Below are positions 35,348-44,013 of a stretch of 64,000 nt of DNA, piece by piece. The number at the start of each line of letters is the position of its first letter. The stretch's first letter is position 1. Below the pieces are notes generated by a model, which did no database searches, was not told the DNA's origin, and saw only the letters and a program-made list of their open reading frames with translations. The position numbers and the translations under genes are program-made. This stretch comes from Micromonospora sp. RHAY321 (GTDB lineage: Bacteria; Actinomycetota; Actinomycetes; Mycobacteriales; Micromonosporaceae), in assembly GCF_023896955.1 (NCBI RefSeq), contig NZ_JAMHIW010000001.1, positions 868,001-932,000 of the forward strand, given 5' to 3'.

Positions 35348-35366
35348 GTCGGATAGCGTGGCGGCC

Positions 35367-36065
35367 ATGAAGATCGCTGGAAGCACCGCCCTCGTCACCG
35401 GCGCCAACCGCGGCCTCGGCCGACACCTTGCCGCCGAACTCCTCGCCCGGGGCGCCACCGTCTACGCCGGCGCCCGCAACCCCGACAGCGTCGACCTGCC
35501 CGGCGTCACGCCGGTCCGCCTCGACATCACCGACCCCGCCTCGGTGGCCGCCGCCGCCGAGCTGGCCGGCGGCGTGAACCTGCTGATCAACAACGCCGGC
35601 ATCGACACCCGGACCGACCTCCTCGACGGCGACCTGGACCTCGTCCGGCTGGAGTTGGAGACCCACTACATCGGCACCCTGTCGACGATCCGGGCGTTCG
35701 CGCCGGTCATCGCCGGCAAGGGCGGCGGAACGATCCTCAACGTGCTCTCCGTGCTGTCCTGGTTCGGCTCTCCGATGCACGCGGCCTACAGCGCCGCCAA
35801 GTCCGCCGAGTGGGCGATGACCAACGTGCTGCGCGTCCAACTCGCCGACCGGGGCGTCCGGGTCGCGGGCCTGCACGTCGGCTACCTGGACACCGACATG
35901 GCCGCCGACATCACCGGCCCGAAGTCCGACCCAGCGGCGATCGCCCGGATCGGCGTGGACGGCGTCGAGGCCGACGCGTACGAGATCCTCGCCGACGACC
36001 TCAGCCGCCAGGTGCAGGCCGGACTGGCCGGCGGCGTCGCAGCGCTCTACCCACAGCTCCCCTGA
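35367..36065 (+). CDS. SDR-family oxidoreductase
   Basis: This 232-residue short-chain dehydrogenase has TGANRGLG at about residue 10, LLINNAGIDT near 73, catalytic YSAAK near 141 and the GYLDTDMAADI segment after it. The Arg-rich cofactor loop YAGARNPDS suggests NADPH. The transcript appears leaderless (TAGCGT ends 7 nt before ATG), with a palindromic operator between -35 and -10. A strong terminator follows. Confidence 0.92.
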   Translation: MKIAGSTALVTGANRGLGRHLAAELLARGATVYAGARNPDSVDLPGVTPVRLDITDPASVAAAAELAGGVNLLINNAGIDTRTDLLDGDLDLVRLELETHYIGTLSTIRAFAPVIAGKGGGTILNVLSVLSWFGSPMHAAYSAAKSAEWAMTNVLRVQLADRGVRVAGLHVGYLDTDMAADITGPKSDPAAIARIGVDGVEADAYEILADDLSRQVQAGLAGGVAALYPQLP

Positions 36066-36078
36066 CCCACGACGCCAC

Positions 36079-36109
36079 GGGCCGCCACCGGGAGAACCGG
36101 TGGCGGCCC
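36079..36109 (+). terminator. Rho-independent terminator after the SDR gene
   Basis: A 13-bp perfect stem (36079-36091 with 36097-36109) and a GAGAA loop, followed by TTTCT: the best canonical terminator on this strand. Confidence 0.88.
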
Positions 36110-36160
36110 TTTCTCGGGTACGCGGTCAGCTCCGTCCGCGCACCCGTCGCGCCGCGGCGG

Positions 36161-36667
36161 TCAGCAGCCGCCACAGGTGTAGAAGAGGATGTCCCAGTGG
36201 CTGCCCTCCTTGGTGTAGAGGTTGCCCGAGGCGGCGCGGTACTGGTAGCCGAAGCCGGCGATGTAGCCGACGTAGGTGTAGTGCGTGGAGATGTAGTTCT
36301 GGATGCAGGTGCTCAGCGCGATGTCGAGCTTGTAGCCGTTCCAGTGGCTGTACGTGCCGCTGGAGTGCCCGACCTCCGTCCCCGCGGTGATGGTGACCGC
36401 GCAGCCACTGGCCCGTTTGAAGGTGATGATGCCGTCGATGGTGGCCTGCCGGACCCCGTCGAACGAGGTGCAGGTGGCGACGTAGCGGTCACTGCAGTTG
36501 CCGCTGGAGGTCCAGGAGATGCCGGCGGCGCGCAGTTGCGAGGTGGCGCTGGAGTGGCTGATGGCGAAGGCCGGGGCGGCGAGACCGAGCGCGGTGGCGA
36601 TCGCGGCGAGCGTGGCCACCAGCAGGGTGAGCACGCGGCGGCGCAGGGTGGATCGGGTGGGTGACAT
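36161..36667 (-). CDS. Small secreted M15-like metallopeptidase
   Basis: This 168-residue protein has a signal peptide ending near residue 36 (AFA). The mature part carries SHWNGYKLD, which fits the SxHxxGxAxD zinc motif of the VanX/M15 group. EGSHWD near the C-terminus fits the Glu-x-x-His-Trp part. Four cysteines probably form disulfides. M15 enzymes cleave D-Ala-containing cell-wall peptides. The enzyme is smaller than most, and the assignment rests on these two motifs. Start ATG 36667 with GGGAG upstream. Confidence 0.65.
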   Translation of the reverse strand: MSPTRSTLRRRVLTLLVATLAAIATALGLAAPAFAISHSSATSQLRAAGISWTSSGNCSDRYVATCTSFDGVRQATIDGIITFKRASGCAVTITAGTEVGHSSGTYSHWNGYKLDIALSTCIQNYISTHYTYVGYIAGFGYQYRAASGNLYTKEGSHWDILFYTCGGC

Positions 36668-36754
36668 GGCACTCCCGTTCGCGTGAAGGTGGGAATTTTG
36701 CGAAACAGGGGCCGGCCTTGCAGGATTTCTACCAGAGATAGATGGGCGTGACTA

Positions 36755-36800
36755 GACGTCGGGCGGAGGGGGCACGAGTCGCCCACCCCCACCCGACGTC
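36755..36800 (-). terminator. Terminator of the M28 peptidase gene
   Basis: Outer 9-bp stem (36755-36763 with 36792-36800) with an inner G-run/C-run pairing, starting 6 bp past the peptidase stop. Confidence 0.65.
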
Positions 36801-36805
36801 CTGCG

Positions 36806-38563
36806 TCAGCTCGCCTGCAACGTCACGTCGTCGATCACGAAGCTGGTCTGCAACGAGGCGTCCTCGGTGCCGGTGAACCTCACCGTCACCGTCTGACCCG
36901 CGTACGCGGCCACGTTGAACGTGCGCTGCGTGTAGCCGGCGGCGGCGTTGAGGTTCGAGTACGTCGCCAGCGTGGTCGAGCCCACCTGCACGGTGAGCCT
37001 GTCGTACGCCGTGGAGCTGGTGGTCTCGGCGGTGTCGATGTGCAGCCAGAACGACAGCGTGTAGCTGGCGCAGCCGGCCGGCACGGTCACCGACTGCGAC
37101 AGGGTTTCGGTGCGGGTGGTGCCGTACCCGTTGAGCCACGCCTTGTACGACCCGGTCCGGGCCGGCTGGCCGCTGGAGTTGGTGATCACGCCGGAGGACG
37201 CGGTCCACGGCGCGCTGCCGCTCTCGAAGCCGCCGTTGCCGATCACCTGGCCGCCGGCGCAGCCTCCGGCGCCGGTCACGGTCAGCGTGAGGCTGGCGCT
37301 GCGGGTGACCGAGCCGGTGCCGGTGACCGTGATGGTGAAGGTGCCGGTGGCCGCGCTGGCCGAGGCGGTCAGGGTCATCGTCGCGGAACCGCCGGAGGTC
37401 ACCGAGGACGGGCTGAAGGAGACGCTCACCCCGCTGGGCGCGCCGGAGGCCGAGAGACCGACCGACTGCGCCGAACCGGCGGTGGTGGCGGTGGACACCG
37501 TGGCCGTGGTGCTGGCGCCCCGGGCGACCGTGCGGGTCGTCGGGTTGACCGCCACGGAGAAGTCGTTGGTCGGGGTGCCCCCGCCCACGGCGAGCTGCCA
37601 CAGCGCGTACGCGACGCCGTCCGCGGACCGGTTCAGCACGGTGGCGCTGACGTTGGCGGTGGTGTCGCAGGCCCGGTGGTAGCACGGGTCGTACGCGGAG
37701 TTGGCCGTGCCGCCCCACTTGGCCGCCTGGGCGCTGGTCTTGCGGGCGCTGGCACCCGAGGCGTAGCCCGAGGTGGGGATGCCGGCCTGCTGGAAGTAGT
37801 AGTCGTCGGAGCGGCCCTGACCCTCGACGTTCTCCTCCGGCTGCAGCCCCAGCGAGTCCCAGTACGCCTTCAGCGGCGCCGCCGTCGTGGAGGTGACCCG
37901 GTTGATGAAGTAGCCGCCGTTGGTCGAGCCGACCATGTCGAAGTTGTAGTAGCCCTTGATGTAGCCGCGCTGGGTGGCGCTGAGCGAGTTGACGTAGAAC
38001 CGGGAGCCGTTGAGCCCTTGCTCCTCGTCGGTCCACCAGGCGAACCGGACCTTCTTCGTCATGGTCGGGTTCTGCGCGGCCAGGACCAGCGCGTTCTCCA
38101 GCAGGGTGGCCGAGCCGGAGGCGTTGTCGTTGATGCCCGGACCGGCCGAGACGCCGTCCAGGTGGGCGCCGAACATGACCACCTGGTCGGTCGGGCCGCC
38201 GGGCCACTCCGCGATCAGGTTGTTCGAGGGGTACGTGCAGCTGGAGCAGTACTGCTCACTGACGGTGTAGCCGGCCGCCTGGAGCCGGCTCTTCACGTAG
38301 GTGAGCGAGGCGGTGTAGCCGGCCGACCCGGCCCGCCGGTTGCCGCCGTTGCTGCTGGCGATGGAGCCGAACTGGGTCAGGTGCGCCTGGACGTTGCTGA
38401 TGGAGATGTCCGGCGCCGCCAGGACGGCGGCGGGCGCGGCGATCGGCCGGGCCGCAGCCGTGACGACGGTGGGTGACGCGGTCACCGGCTGGGCGACCAG
38501 CGTCACCGCCATCCCGGTGAACACGGCGAGCGCGACTCCCGCGCTCAGCGTTCTGCCTCTCAT
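36806..38563 (-). CDS. Secreted M28-family zinc aminopeptidase with accessory domains
   Basis: The protein has 585 residues. A signal peptide (1-30) precedes the M28 catalytic domain (about 50-325) with the full set of two-zinc ligands: His134 in GAHLDG, Asp146 in NDNASG, Glu180/181 in TDEEQG, Asp209 in NFDMVG and His296 in CYHRACD. An Ig-like domain (about 335-430) and a C-terminal jelly-roll domain (about 440-585, [10 protein letters not shown] ... FVIDDVTL) of the carbohydrate/matrix-binding type follow. The layout matches Streptomyces-type extracellular aminopeptidases. The promoter is covered by an inverted repeat. Confidence 0.93.
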   Translation of the reverse strand: MRGRTLSAGVALAVFTGMAVTLVAQPVTASPTVVTAAARPIAAPAAVLAAPDISISNVQAHLTQFGSIASSNGGNRRAGSAGYTASLTYVKSRLQAAGYTVSEQYCSSCTYPSNNLIAEWPGGPTDQVVMFGAHLDGVSAGPGINDNASGSATLLENALVLAAQNPTMTKKVRFAWWTDEEQGLNGSRFYVNSLSATQRGYIKGYYNFDMVGSTNGGYFINRVTSTTAAPLKAYWDSLGLQPEENVEGQGRSDDYYFQQAGIPTSGYASGASARKTSAQAAKWGGTANSAYDPCYHRACDTTANVSATVLNRSADGVAYALWQLAVGGGTPTNDFSVAVNPTTRTVARGASTTATVSTATTAGSAQSVGLSASGAPSGVSVSFSPSSVTSGGSATMTLTASASAATGTFTITVTGTGSVTRSASLTLTVTGAGGCAGGQVIGNGGFESGSAPWTASSGVITNSSGQPARTGSYKAWLNGYGTTRTETLSQSVTVPAGCASYTLSFWLHIDTAETTSSTAYDRLTVQVGSTTLATYSNLNAAAGYTQRTFNVAAYAGQTVTVRFTGTEDASLQTSFVIDDVTLQAS

Positions 38564-38584
38564 GGGGGCTCCTCGGGGGTTGGA

Positions 38585-38622
38585 GAGATACCCGAGACAC
38601 TTACAGATATCAATGTCTCGGG
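38585..38622 (-). promoter_or_regulatory. Promoter and overlapping operator of the M28 gene
   Basis: On the minus strand a TTGATA -35 (38613-38608) is 17 bp from a TATCTC -10 (38590-38585). The perfect 9-bp inverted repeat CCCGAGACA ... TGTCTCGGG (38591-38599 with 38614-38622) brackets the -35 and the spacer, so a repressor bound there would block RNA polymerase. Confidence 0.65.
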
Positions 38623-38880
38623 CATCGGTCGTTCGTCCCGAACCCCCACCGGTTCGGCGACACCCGCCGTACCGCCAGCGGGCCGTGGGCCCGACACGGT
38701 GACGGCGGAACATCCCGTTTCGCCCCTACCGCTCCGTACGCTGACCGCACGCCCGCCCTCTCGGCGGGAACGTTGGGTGCCGGCGACAGCACATGTGAGT
38801 AGAGGTGCCAGGATGGGTAGGTAACACAGCAGGGGTCGTCGGGCCCGGAACGGGGGGCTTGCGATGGGGCCGGGTCGAGC

Positions 38881-41730
38881 GTGACACGACCCCACACGGA
38901 CCTGTTCACCGGCGGCGGTGAGACCGGCCGGTTGATGGCGGAGCTGGACTGGACCGGCACCCCGCTCGGCCCGGTGACCGGCTGGCCGCAGAGCCTGCGG
39001 GCCGCGGTGCGGATGGTGCTCTCCTCCCGCTACCCCATGCTGCTGCTCTGGGGTGACCGCTTCTCCCAGCTCTACAACGACGCGTACTCGGCCCTGATCG
39101 GTGACAAGCACCCGGCCGCCCTCGGCGGTGACGTGCGGGTGACCCTGGCCGAGGGCTGGGACGTGCTCGCCCCGCTGATCCAGCAGGCCATGGCGACCGG
39201 CGTGGCCAGTTGGGTGCCCGCCCTGCAACTGCTGCTGGAGCGGGCCGGCTACCGCGAGGAGGCGTACTTCAGCGTCTCGCACGCACCGGCCCGCGACGAC
39301 GAGGGTCGGACCGTCGGCGTGCTGACCGTGTGCAGCGAGGTCACCGAGCAGGTGGTCGGCGAACGGCGACTGCGACTCCTGCGCGACCTGTCCGTACGCG
39401 GCGACGGCCGCACCGTCGACGTCGACGCCACCTGCGCCCGGCTGATCGACGCGATCGACGGCCACCCGCTGGACGTGCCGTTCGCCGCGATCTACCTGCG
39501 CGACGGCGCGGTGCTGCGCCGGGCCGCCTGCGCCGGCGGCGACCCGACGCACGCCGTTGCCGGTGCCCTACCGGACGCCATCGAACTGACCGACCCGGCG
39601 CCGGCCGCCCAGGCCTGGGGGCTGCCCGACGCCGCCGGGGGCCGCGCCGCCGAGGTGACCGGCGTCACCGACCTGCTGACCCTGCCGGCCGGCCCGTGGG
39701 ACGACCCGGTCCGGACCGCCCTGGCGCTCCCGCTGCCCTCGGCCGACGAAACGCAGCCGCTCGGCGTCCTCCTGGTCGGCGTCAGCCCCAGCCGACGACT
39801 GGACGAGGCCTACCGCTCCTTCTACCAGCTACTGGCCCAGCAGGTCTCCGTGGCGCTGCGCAACGCGCAGGCGTACGAGGAGGAGCGGCGCCGAGCCGAG
39901 GCGCTGGCCGAGCTGGACCGGGTGAAGACCGACTTCTTCACCAACGTCAGCCACGAGTTCCGCACCCCGCTGACCCTCATGCTCGGCCCACTGTCCGACG
40001 CGCTCACCGACGCCACCGCGCCGCTGCCACCCGTGCAGCGAGAGCGGGTGGAGACGGCCTGGCGCAATGCCACCCGACTGTTGGCCCTGGTCAACAGCCT
40101 GCTCACCTTCTCCAGCCTGGAGACCGGGCGAGCGGGCAGCGATGTCCGTGTCGTCGATCTCGCCGCGCTCACCGCCGAGCTGACCGGCGTCTTCCGGGCC
40201 GCCGTCGAACGGGCCGGGCTGGTCCTGGAGGTCGACTGCCCGCCGCTGCCCCGGCCGGTCACGGTTGACCCGCTCAACTGGGAACGCATCGTCACCAACC
40301 TGCTGTCCAACGCGCTGAAGTACACGTTCCTCGGCCGGATCCGGGTCGGCCTGGAGGCCGACGGCGACGAGGTACGGCTCACCGTCACCGACACCGGCAT
40401 CGGCATCTCCGAGCAGGAGCTGCCGAAGCTCTTCGAGCGCTTCCACCGGGTGCAGGGCGCCCGCTCACGCAGCCACGAGGGCACCGGCATCGGCCTGGCC
40501 CTGGTGCACGAGCTCGCCCGACTCGAGGGCGGTGAGGTGCGGGTGACCAGCCAGGTGGGCCGCGGCAGCACCTTCACCGTGGCCCTGCCCTGGTCGGCCG
40601 CGCTGCGCACGGCCGTGAACGGATCCCCGCCCGACGGGCGGGGCGAGGCTGCCCGAGCCGCCCTCCACGAGGCGATGACCTGGTTGACCGACCCGACCGG
40701 CGGGGTCGCGGAACCCGACCCGACGTCCGGGCCGGCCGGGGACGAACTGGCCGGTGCGCGGATCCTGGTCGCCGACGACAACAGCGACATGCGGGCGTAC
40801 CTGAGCCGGTTGCTCACCGGGCAGGGCTGGCGGGTCCGGGCCGTCACCGACGGCAGTCAGGCGCTCGACGCGATCCACCGCGAACCGCCGGACCTGGTCC
40901 TGACCGACGTGATGATGCCGGTGCTGGACGGCTTCGACCTGGTCCGCCGGCTGCGTGCGGACCCGGCGACCCGGGCGCTGCCGGTGCTGGTGCTCTCCGC
41001 TCGGGCCGGCGGGGAGGCCAGCGTGGCGGGCCTGAGCCTGGGCGCCGACGACTACCTGGTGAAGCCGTTCGCCGCGGCCGAGCTGATCGCCCGGATCCGG
41101 GCCGCCATCCGCGGAGCCCGCGCCCGTGGCGCACCATCGGCGGCCCAGGGCGCCCCACAGGCCGTCAACGCGACCCCGACGGCCCGACCCGCCGCTGTCG
41201 TGTCGGCCCCGGCGACCCTCGGGCCGGCCGCCTCCACGCCAGCCCTGGTGGGCGTCGGCCTGGCCGATGACCCGGCCGACGCCTCCGCCAGGAGCGCCCT
41301 CACCGAACCGGTCGGGGTGTCGCCGGCCCACTCCGACGGGCCGGGCGGCACCGTGGACGTCGGGTGGACGTACGCCTCCGCGGCCACCTCGGCCGCGGCG
41401 ATGCGCCGGGATGTCCGGACGGCGCTGACCGACCTGGACGTCGACCCGGAGGTCCTGGAGGACCTGCTGGTCGCCGCGTCCGAGGCGGTGAACAACGCCG
41501 TCGAGCACGCGCAGCGGCCCAGCCGGCCGGAGGTGCGGGTCCGGGTCGAGATTGGCGGCGGTCTGGTGCGGATCTCGGTGCGCGACTTCGGCACCTGGCG
41601 GGACCGCCGACCGGCGATGGACCGGGGACGCGGCGCCCTGCTGATGAACGCCTACGGCGACGTACGGCTGGTGTCCACCGGCGAGGGGACGACGGTCACC
41701 ATCGAACGCCGGCTGGACGAGCGGGCCTGA
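38881..41730 (+). CDS. Hybrid sensor histidine kinase with PAS, GAF, receiver and second ATPase domain
   Basis: The protein has 949 residues without membrane helices. Domain order: PAS-like (about 20-160), GAF (165-330), HisKA with phospho-accepting His358 in VSHEFRTP, HATPase (about 440-580), a receiver domain (about 625-740, VADDNSDMR, LVLTDVMMP, YLVKPF), a Pro/Ala-rich linker, then a second smaller ATPase (about 825-949, LLVAASEAVNNAVEHA) like RsbW anti-sigma kinases. The last domain could act on an anti-anti-sigma factor, linking phosphorelay to sigma factor control. GTG start at 38881 has a weak ribosome binding site. Confidence 0.88.
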   Translation: MTRPHTDLFTGGGETGRLMAELDWTGTPLGPVTGWPQSLRAAVRMVLSSRYPMLLLWGDRFSQLYNDAYSALIGDKHPAALGGDVRVTLAEGWDVLAPLIQQAMATGVASWVPALQLLLERAGYREEAYFSVSHAPARDDEGRTVGVLTVCSEVTEQVVGERRLRLLRDLSVRGDGRTVDVDATCARLIDAIDGHPLDVPFAAIYLRDGAVLRRAACAGGDPTHAVAGALPDAIELTDPAPAAQAWGLPDAAGGRAAEVTGVTDLLTLPAGPWDDPVRTALALPLPSADETQPLGVLLVGVSPSRRLDEAYRSFYQLLAQQVSVALRNAQAYEEERRRAEALAELDRVKTDFFTNVSHEFRTPLTLMLGPLSDALTDATAPLPPVQRERVETAWRNATRLLALVNSLLTFSSLETGRAGSDVRVVDLAALTAELTGVFRAAVERAGLVLEVDCPPLPRPVTVDPLNWERIVTNLLSNALKYTFLGRIRVGLEADGDEVRLTVTDTGIGISEQELPKLFERFHRVQGARSRSHEGTGIGLALVHELARLEGGEVRVTSQVGRGSTFTVALPWSAALRTAVNGSPPDGRGEAARAALHEAMTWLTDPTGGVAEPDPTSGPAGDELAGARILVADDNSDMRAYLSRLLTGQGWRVRAVTDGSQALDAIHREPPDLVLTDVMMPVLDGFDLVRRLRADPATRALPVLVLSARAGGEASVAGLSLGADDYLVKPFAAAELIARIRAAIRGARARGAPSAAQGAPQAVNATPTARPAAVVSAPATLGPAASTPALVGVGLADDPADASARSALTEPVGVSPAHSDGPGGTVDVGWTYASAATSAAAMRRDVRTALTDLDVDPEVLEDLLVAASEAVNNAVEHAQRPSRPEVRVRVEIGGGLVRISVRDFGTWRDRRPAMDRGRGALLMNAYGDVRLVSTGEGTTVTIERRLDERA

Positions 41731-41749
41731 GCGGCCGTCGAGCCGGCTG

Positions 41750-42520
41750 TCACAGCCGGCGGCCGTCGCCGTCCCGGGCGATGATGCCGTCCAGCCGGTC
41801 CCCGGGAGTCAGGTCGGCCGGGTCGAACCAGAAGATCACCACCTGCTTGTCGTCGCTCCACCGCGCCAGCCGGGCGGTGACCTGCCGGCCGTCCACGGTG
41901 CCGGTGATCCGCTGCGCCGGGCCGACGAAGTAGCCGAAGGCGGGTACCGGCGCGGCCGATCCCCCTTCGTCGTAGCCGACCTGGTGGAAGCCGGGACTGC
42001 GGTCGGCGCCATCCACGTCGTTGACCAGCACATCCGTGGTGAGCGTGCCGTCCGGGGCCCGACGGCCGGCGGCCAGCCCGATGGTCACCCGGGGCTCGCC
42101 GGGCACCGACACCCGAACCATGTAGTAGACCCGCTGGTCGACGCCGTGCCGAATCCCGCTGTCGATGACCTGACCCAGCGGCGACGCGGTGCGCTCCGCC
42201 TCGGGCGGAAGCGTGGGCCGGGGAGTGCCGAGCGTCGTCGGAGTGCCGCCGGCCGGCGGCGTGGGGGCGGTGGGGACCGGCGACGTGGGGACGGCGGCGA
42301 CCGGTGGCGGACGCTCGACCGTCGACGGGCCGCCCGGTCCGACGGCGGCCACCACGACGACGGCGGCCAGCCCGGCCGTGAGCACCGCCGCGCCGGCTCC
42401 GGCAACGCGGCGACGGGTCCGCAGCCGCCGCCCCTCGCGCATGACGGCGTCGAGGTCGAGAGGAGCTCCGCCGCGTTCGGTCACCCGCATGGCGTGGCGG
42501 AGCCGGTCCAGCTCGCTCAT
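41750..42520 (-). CDS. Probable anti-sigma-like membrane protein partner of SigE-family factor
   Basis: The protein has 256 residues. A short N-terminal cytoplasmic segment (MSELDRLRHAMRV) is followed by one membrane helix (about 42-62), a Pro/Thr-rich linker and an extracellular beta domain. The gene overlaps the sigma factor stop by ATGA, so they are translationally coupled. This is the usual layout of an anti-sigma factor downstream of its sigma factor. A zinc anti-sigma His-Cys motif is absent, so its inhibitory role is inferred from context only. Confidence 0.65.
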   Translation of the reverse strand: MSELDRLRHAMRVTERGGAPLDLDAVMREGRRLRTRRRVAGAGAAVLTAGLAAVVVVAAVGPGGPSTVERPPPVAAVPTSPVPTAPTPPAGGTPTTLGTPRPTLPPEAERTASPLGQVIDSGIRHGVDQRVYYMVRVSVPGEPRVTIGLAAGRRAPDGTLTTDVLVNDVDGADRSPGFHQVGYDEGGSAAPVPAFGYFVGPAQRITGTVDGRQVTARLARWSDDKQVVIFWFDPADLTPGDRLDGIIARDGDGRRL

Positions 42521-43020
42521 CGGCACGCCTCCTGGTTGTCGGCCGCCCGCGGCCCGTTGGCGCGCAGCTTCCCCAGAGCCCGTGAGCTGGTGCTCTTGAC
42601 CGTGCCGACCGAGATGGCGAGTTCCCTGGCCACCTGCGCCTCCGGAAGGTCGAAGTAGTAGCGCAGCACGACGATGGCCCGCTCACGCGGGCTCAGCGCC
42701 CCGAGGATGGCCGTCAGCCAGCGCCGGGTGGCGACCTCGTCGGCCACGTCGTCGCGCCGCTGCTCCGGAATCTCCTCGGTCGGGTACTCCCGGATCGGGC
42801 GCCGCCACCCGTCCACCAGGTGGTTGACCAGGATGCGGCGGGCGTACCCGTAGGCGTCGTCGTCGCGGACGCGGGACCACGACGCGTAGGTGCGGACCAG
42901 GGCGGTCTGCGCGGCGTCCTCGGCCTGGTGGTGGTCGCCGGTCATCAGGAACGCGGCGTGCACCAGCCGCGCGGAGGCAGCGCGCGCGAACTCGACGAAC
43001 TCCGCGTCACCGCGCGCCAC
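42517..43020 (-). CDS. SigE-family RNA polymerase sigma factor (ECF-type)
   Basis: This 167-residue protein shows region 2 (FVEFARAASARLVHAAFLMT, AEDAAQTALVRTYASW) and region 4 (LSPRERAIVVLRYYFDLPEAQVARELAISVGTVKS), characteristic of the actinobacterial SigE-type ECF group. The GTG at 43020 has GGGGGAGGG 6 nt upstream. The gene's own promoter and the divergent lipoprotein promoter share an AAC-N17-CGTC pattern, so autoregulation is likely. A putative anti-sigma gene follows with a 4-nt overlap. Confidence 0.9.
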   Translation of the reverse strand: MARGDAEFVEFARAASARLVHAAFLMTGDHHQAEDAAQTALVRTYASWSRVRDDDAYGYARRILVNHLVDGWRRPIREYPTEEIPEQRRDDVADEVATRRWLTAILGALSPRERAIVVLRYYFDLPEAQVARELAISVGTVKSTSSRALGKLRANGPRAADNQEACR

Positions 43021-43051
43021 GCCGAACCCTCCCCCGTGCCACACCGTTACG

Positions 43052-43077
43052 GACGGGCGAGGGCCACGAAAGGTTGA
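43052..43077 (-). promoter_or_regulatory. ECF-type promoter of the sigma factor gene
   Basis: On the minus strand -35 TCAACCTTTCG (AAC at 43075-43073) and -10 CGTC (43055-43052) are separated by 17 nt. The divergent promoter has the same elements and spacing. Confidence 0.7.
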
Positions 43078-43089
43078 GTCTCCGCGAGA

Positions 43090-43115
43090 TCAACTTTTCG
43101 GCCGGGTCGTCCGTC
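43090..43115 (+). promoter_or_regulatory. ECF-type promoter of the DUF3152 lipoprotein gene
   Basis: -35 TCAACTTTTCG (AAC at 43092-43094) and -10 CGTC (43112-43115), with 17 nt between. Mirror image of the sigma gene promoter. Confidence 0.7.
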
Positions 43116-43156
43116 TCCTCTCCCGGCGCCGCAGACCGCGGCTTGAGGGGAGAGAC

Positions 43157-44002
43157 ATGTCGACGAAGGCTACCCGCCTCAGGCACACGGCCTGCGCGGC
43201 GTCGCTGCTGGTGGCACTGCTCACCGGCTGTGGGCTACCGGCGTCCGGGCGGCCCGCGGCCGGCGCCGCCACGACCGATCCGGCCGGCCGTGGGCAGCCG
43301 GCGGCGGGGCAGGTCGCCGCCGGGCGCCCGGCGGGAGCCGCCGGGAGCGCCACTGTCACGGCAGCACCGACGCCGTCAATTCCCGTCAGCTATCCCGCCA
43401 CCGGCGGCGGCCGCTGGTCGGTGGCGGCCGCCGAGACGACGCCGGGGAGCGGCGACAGCGGTCGGCTGATGCGGTACCGGGTCGTCGTGGAGCGCGACAT
43501 CCGTGGCCTGCCGGTGGCCGACGTCGCGGCGTCGGTCTCCGCGACGCTGAACGACCCACGTGGGTGGACGGCCGGCGGGGACTGGCGGCTGCGCCGGGTG
43601 GGCGCTGGCGGGCCGGTCGACTTCACCATCTACCTGGCGACACCCGGAACCCGCGACACCCTGTGTCAGGACGTCCCGGACGGCTACACGTCCTGCCGCA
43701 ACGGCGACCGGGTGGTGCTCAACGTGGCCCGCTGGGTCGAGGCGGTGCCGGGGTACGGGGCCGGCCTGGCCGCATACCGGCAGTACATGGTGAACCACGA
43801 GGTCGGGCACCGGTTCGGCCTGGGCCACGAGCGGTGCCCCGGTCGGGGCCGGCCGGCGCCGGTGATGCAGCAACAGACACTGGGCCTGCACGGATGCACG
43901 GCCAACGCCTGGCCGTACCCGGGCGGGGTTCGCTACCGCGGGCAGATCGGGGCGTACGACGACGAGATTCCGCCGCGCGAGGGCGCCCGGCCCGCCCGCT
44001 GA
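43157..44002 (+). CDS. DUF3152-type lipoprotein with HExxH-like zinc motif
   Basis: The protein has 281 residues. The signal ends in a lipobox (LLTGCG, Cys at 26), so it is a lipoprotein on the outer face of the membrane. A Pro/Ala-rich linker precedes a domain with RYRVVVERDIRGLPV, VLNVARWVEAVPGYG, YRQYMVNHEVGHRFGLGH and PVMQQQT. This resembles actinobacterial DUF3152 proteins with a zincin-like site (HEVGH, His six residues later). It is divergent from the SigE-family gene and shares its promoter pattern, so it is probably a member of that regulon. Confidence 0.88.
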   Translation: MSTKATRLRHTACAASLLVALLTGCGLPASGRPAAGAATTDPAGRGQPAAGQVAAGRPAGAAGSATVTAAPTPSIPVSYPATGGGRWSVAAAETTPGSGDSGRLMRYRVVVERDIRGLPVADVAASVSATLNDPRGWTAGGDWRLRRVGAGGPVDFTIYLATPGTRDTLCQDVPDGYTSCRNGDRVVLNVARWVEAVPGYGAGLAAYRQYMVNHEVGHRFGLGHERCPGRGRPAPVMQQQTLGLHGCTANAWPYPGGVRYRGQIGAYDDEIPPREGARPAR

Positions 44003-44013
44003 GCCCGACCGCC

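Noticed and set aside
41750..42520. Zinc-binding anti-sigma factor (ZAS)
   Set aside because: The H-x3-C-x2-C motif is absent. The anti-sigma role is kept only as an inference from gene coupling.
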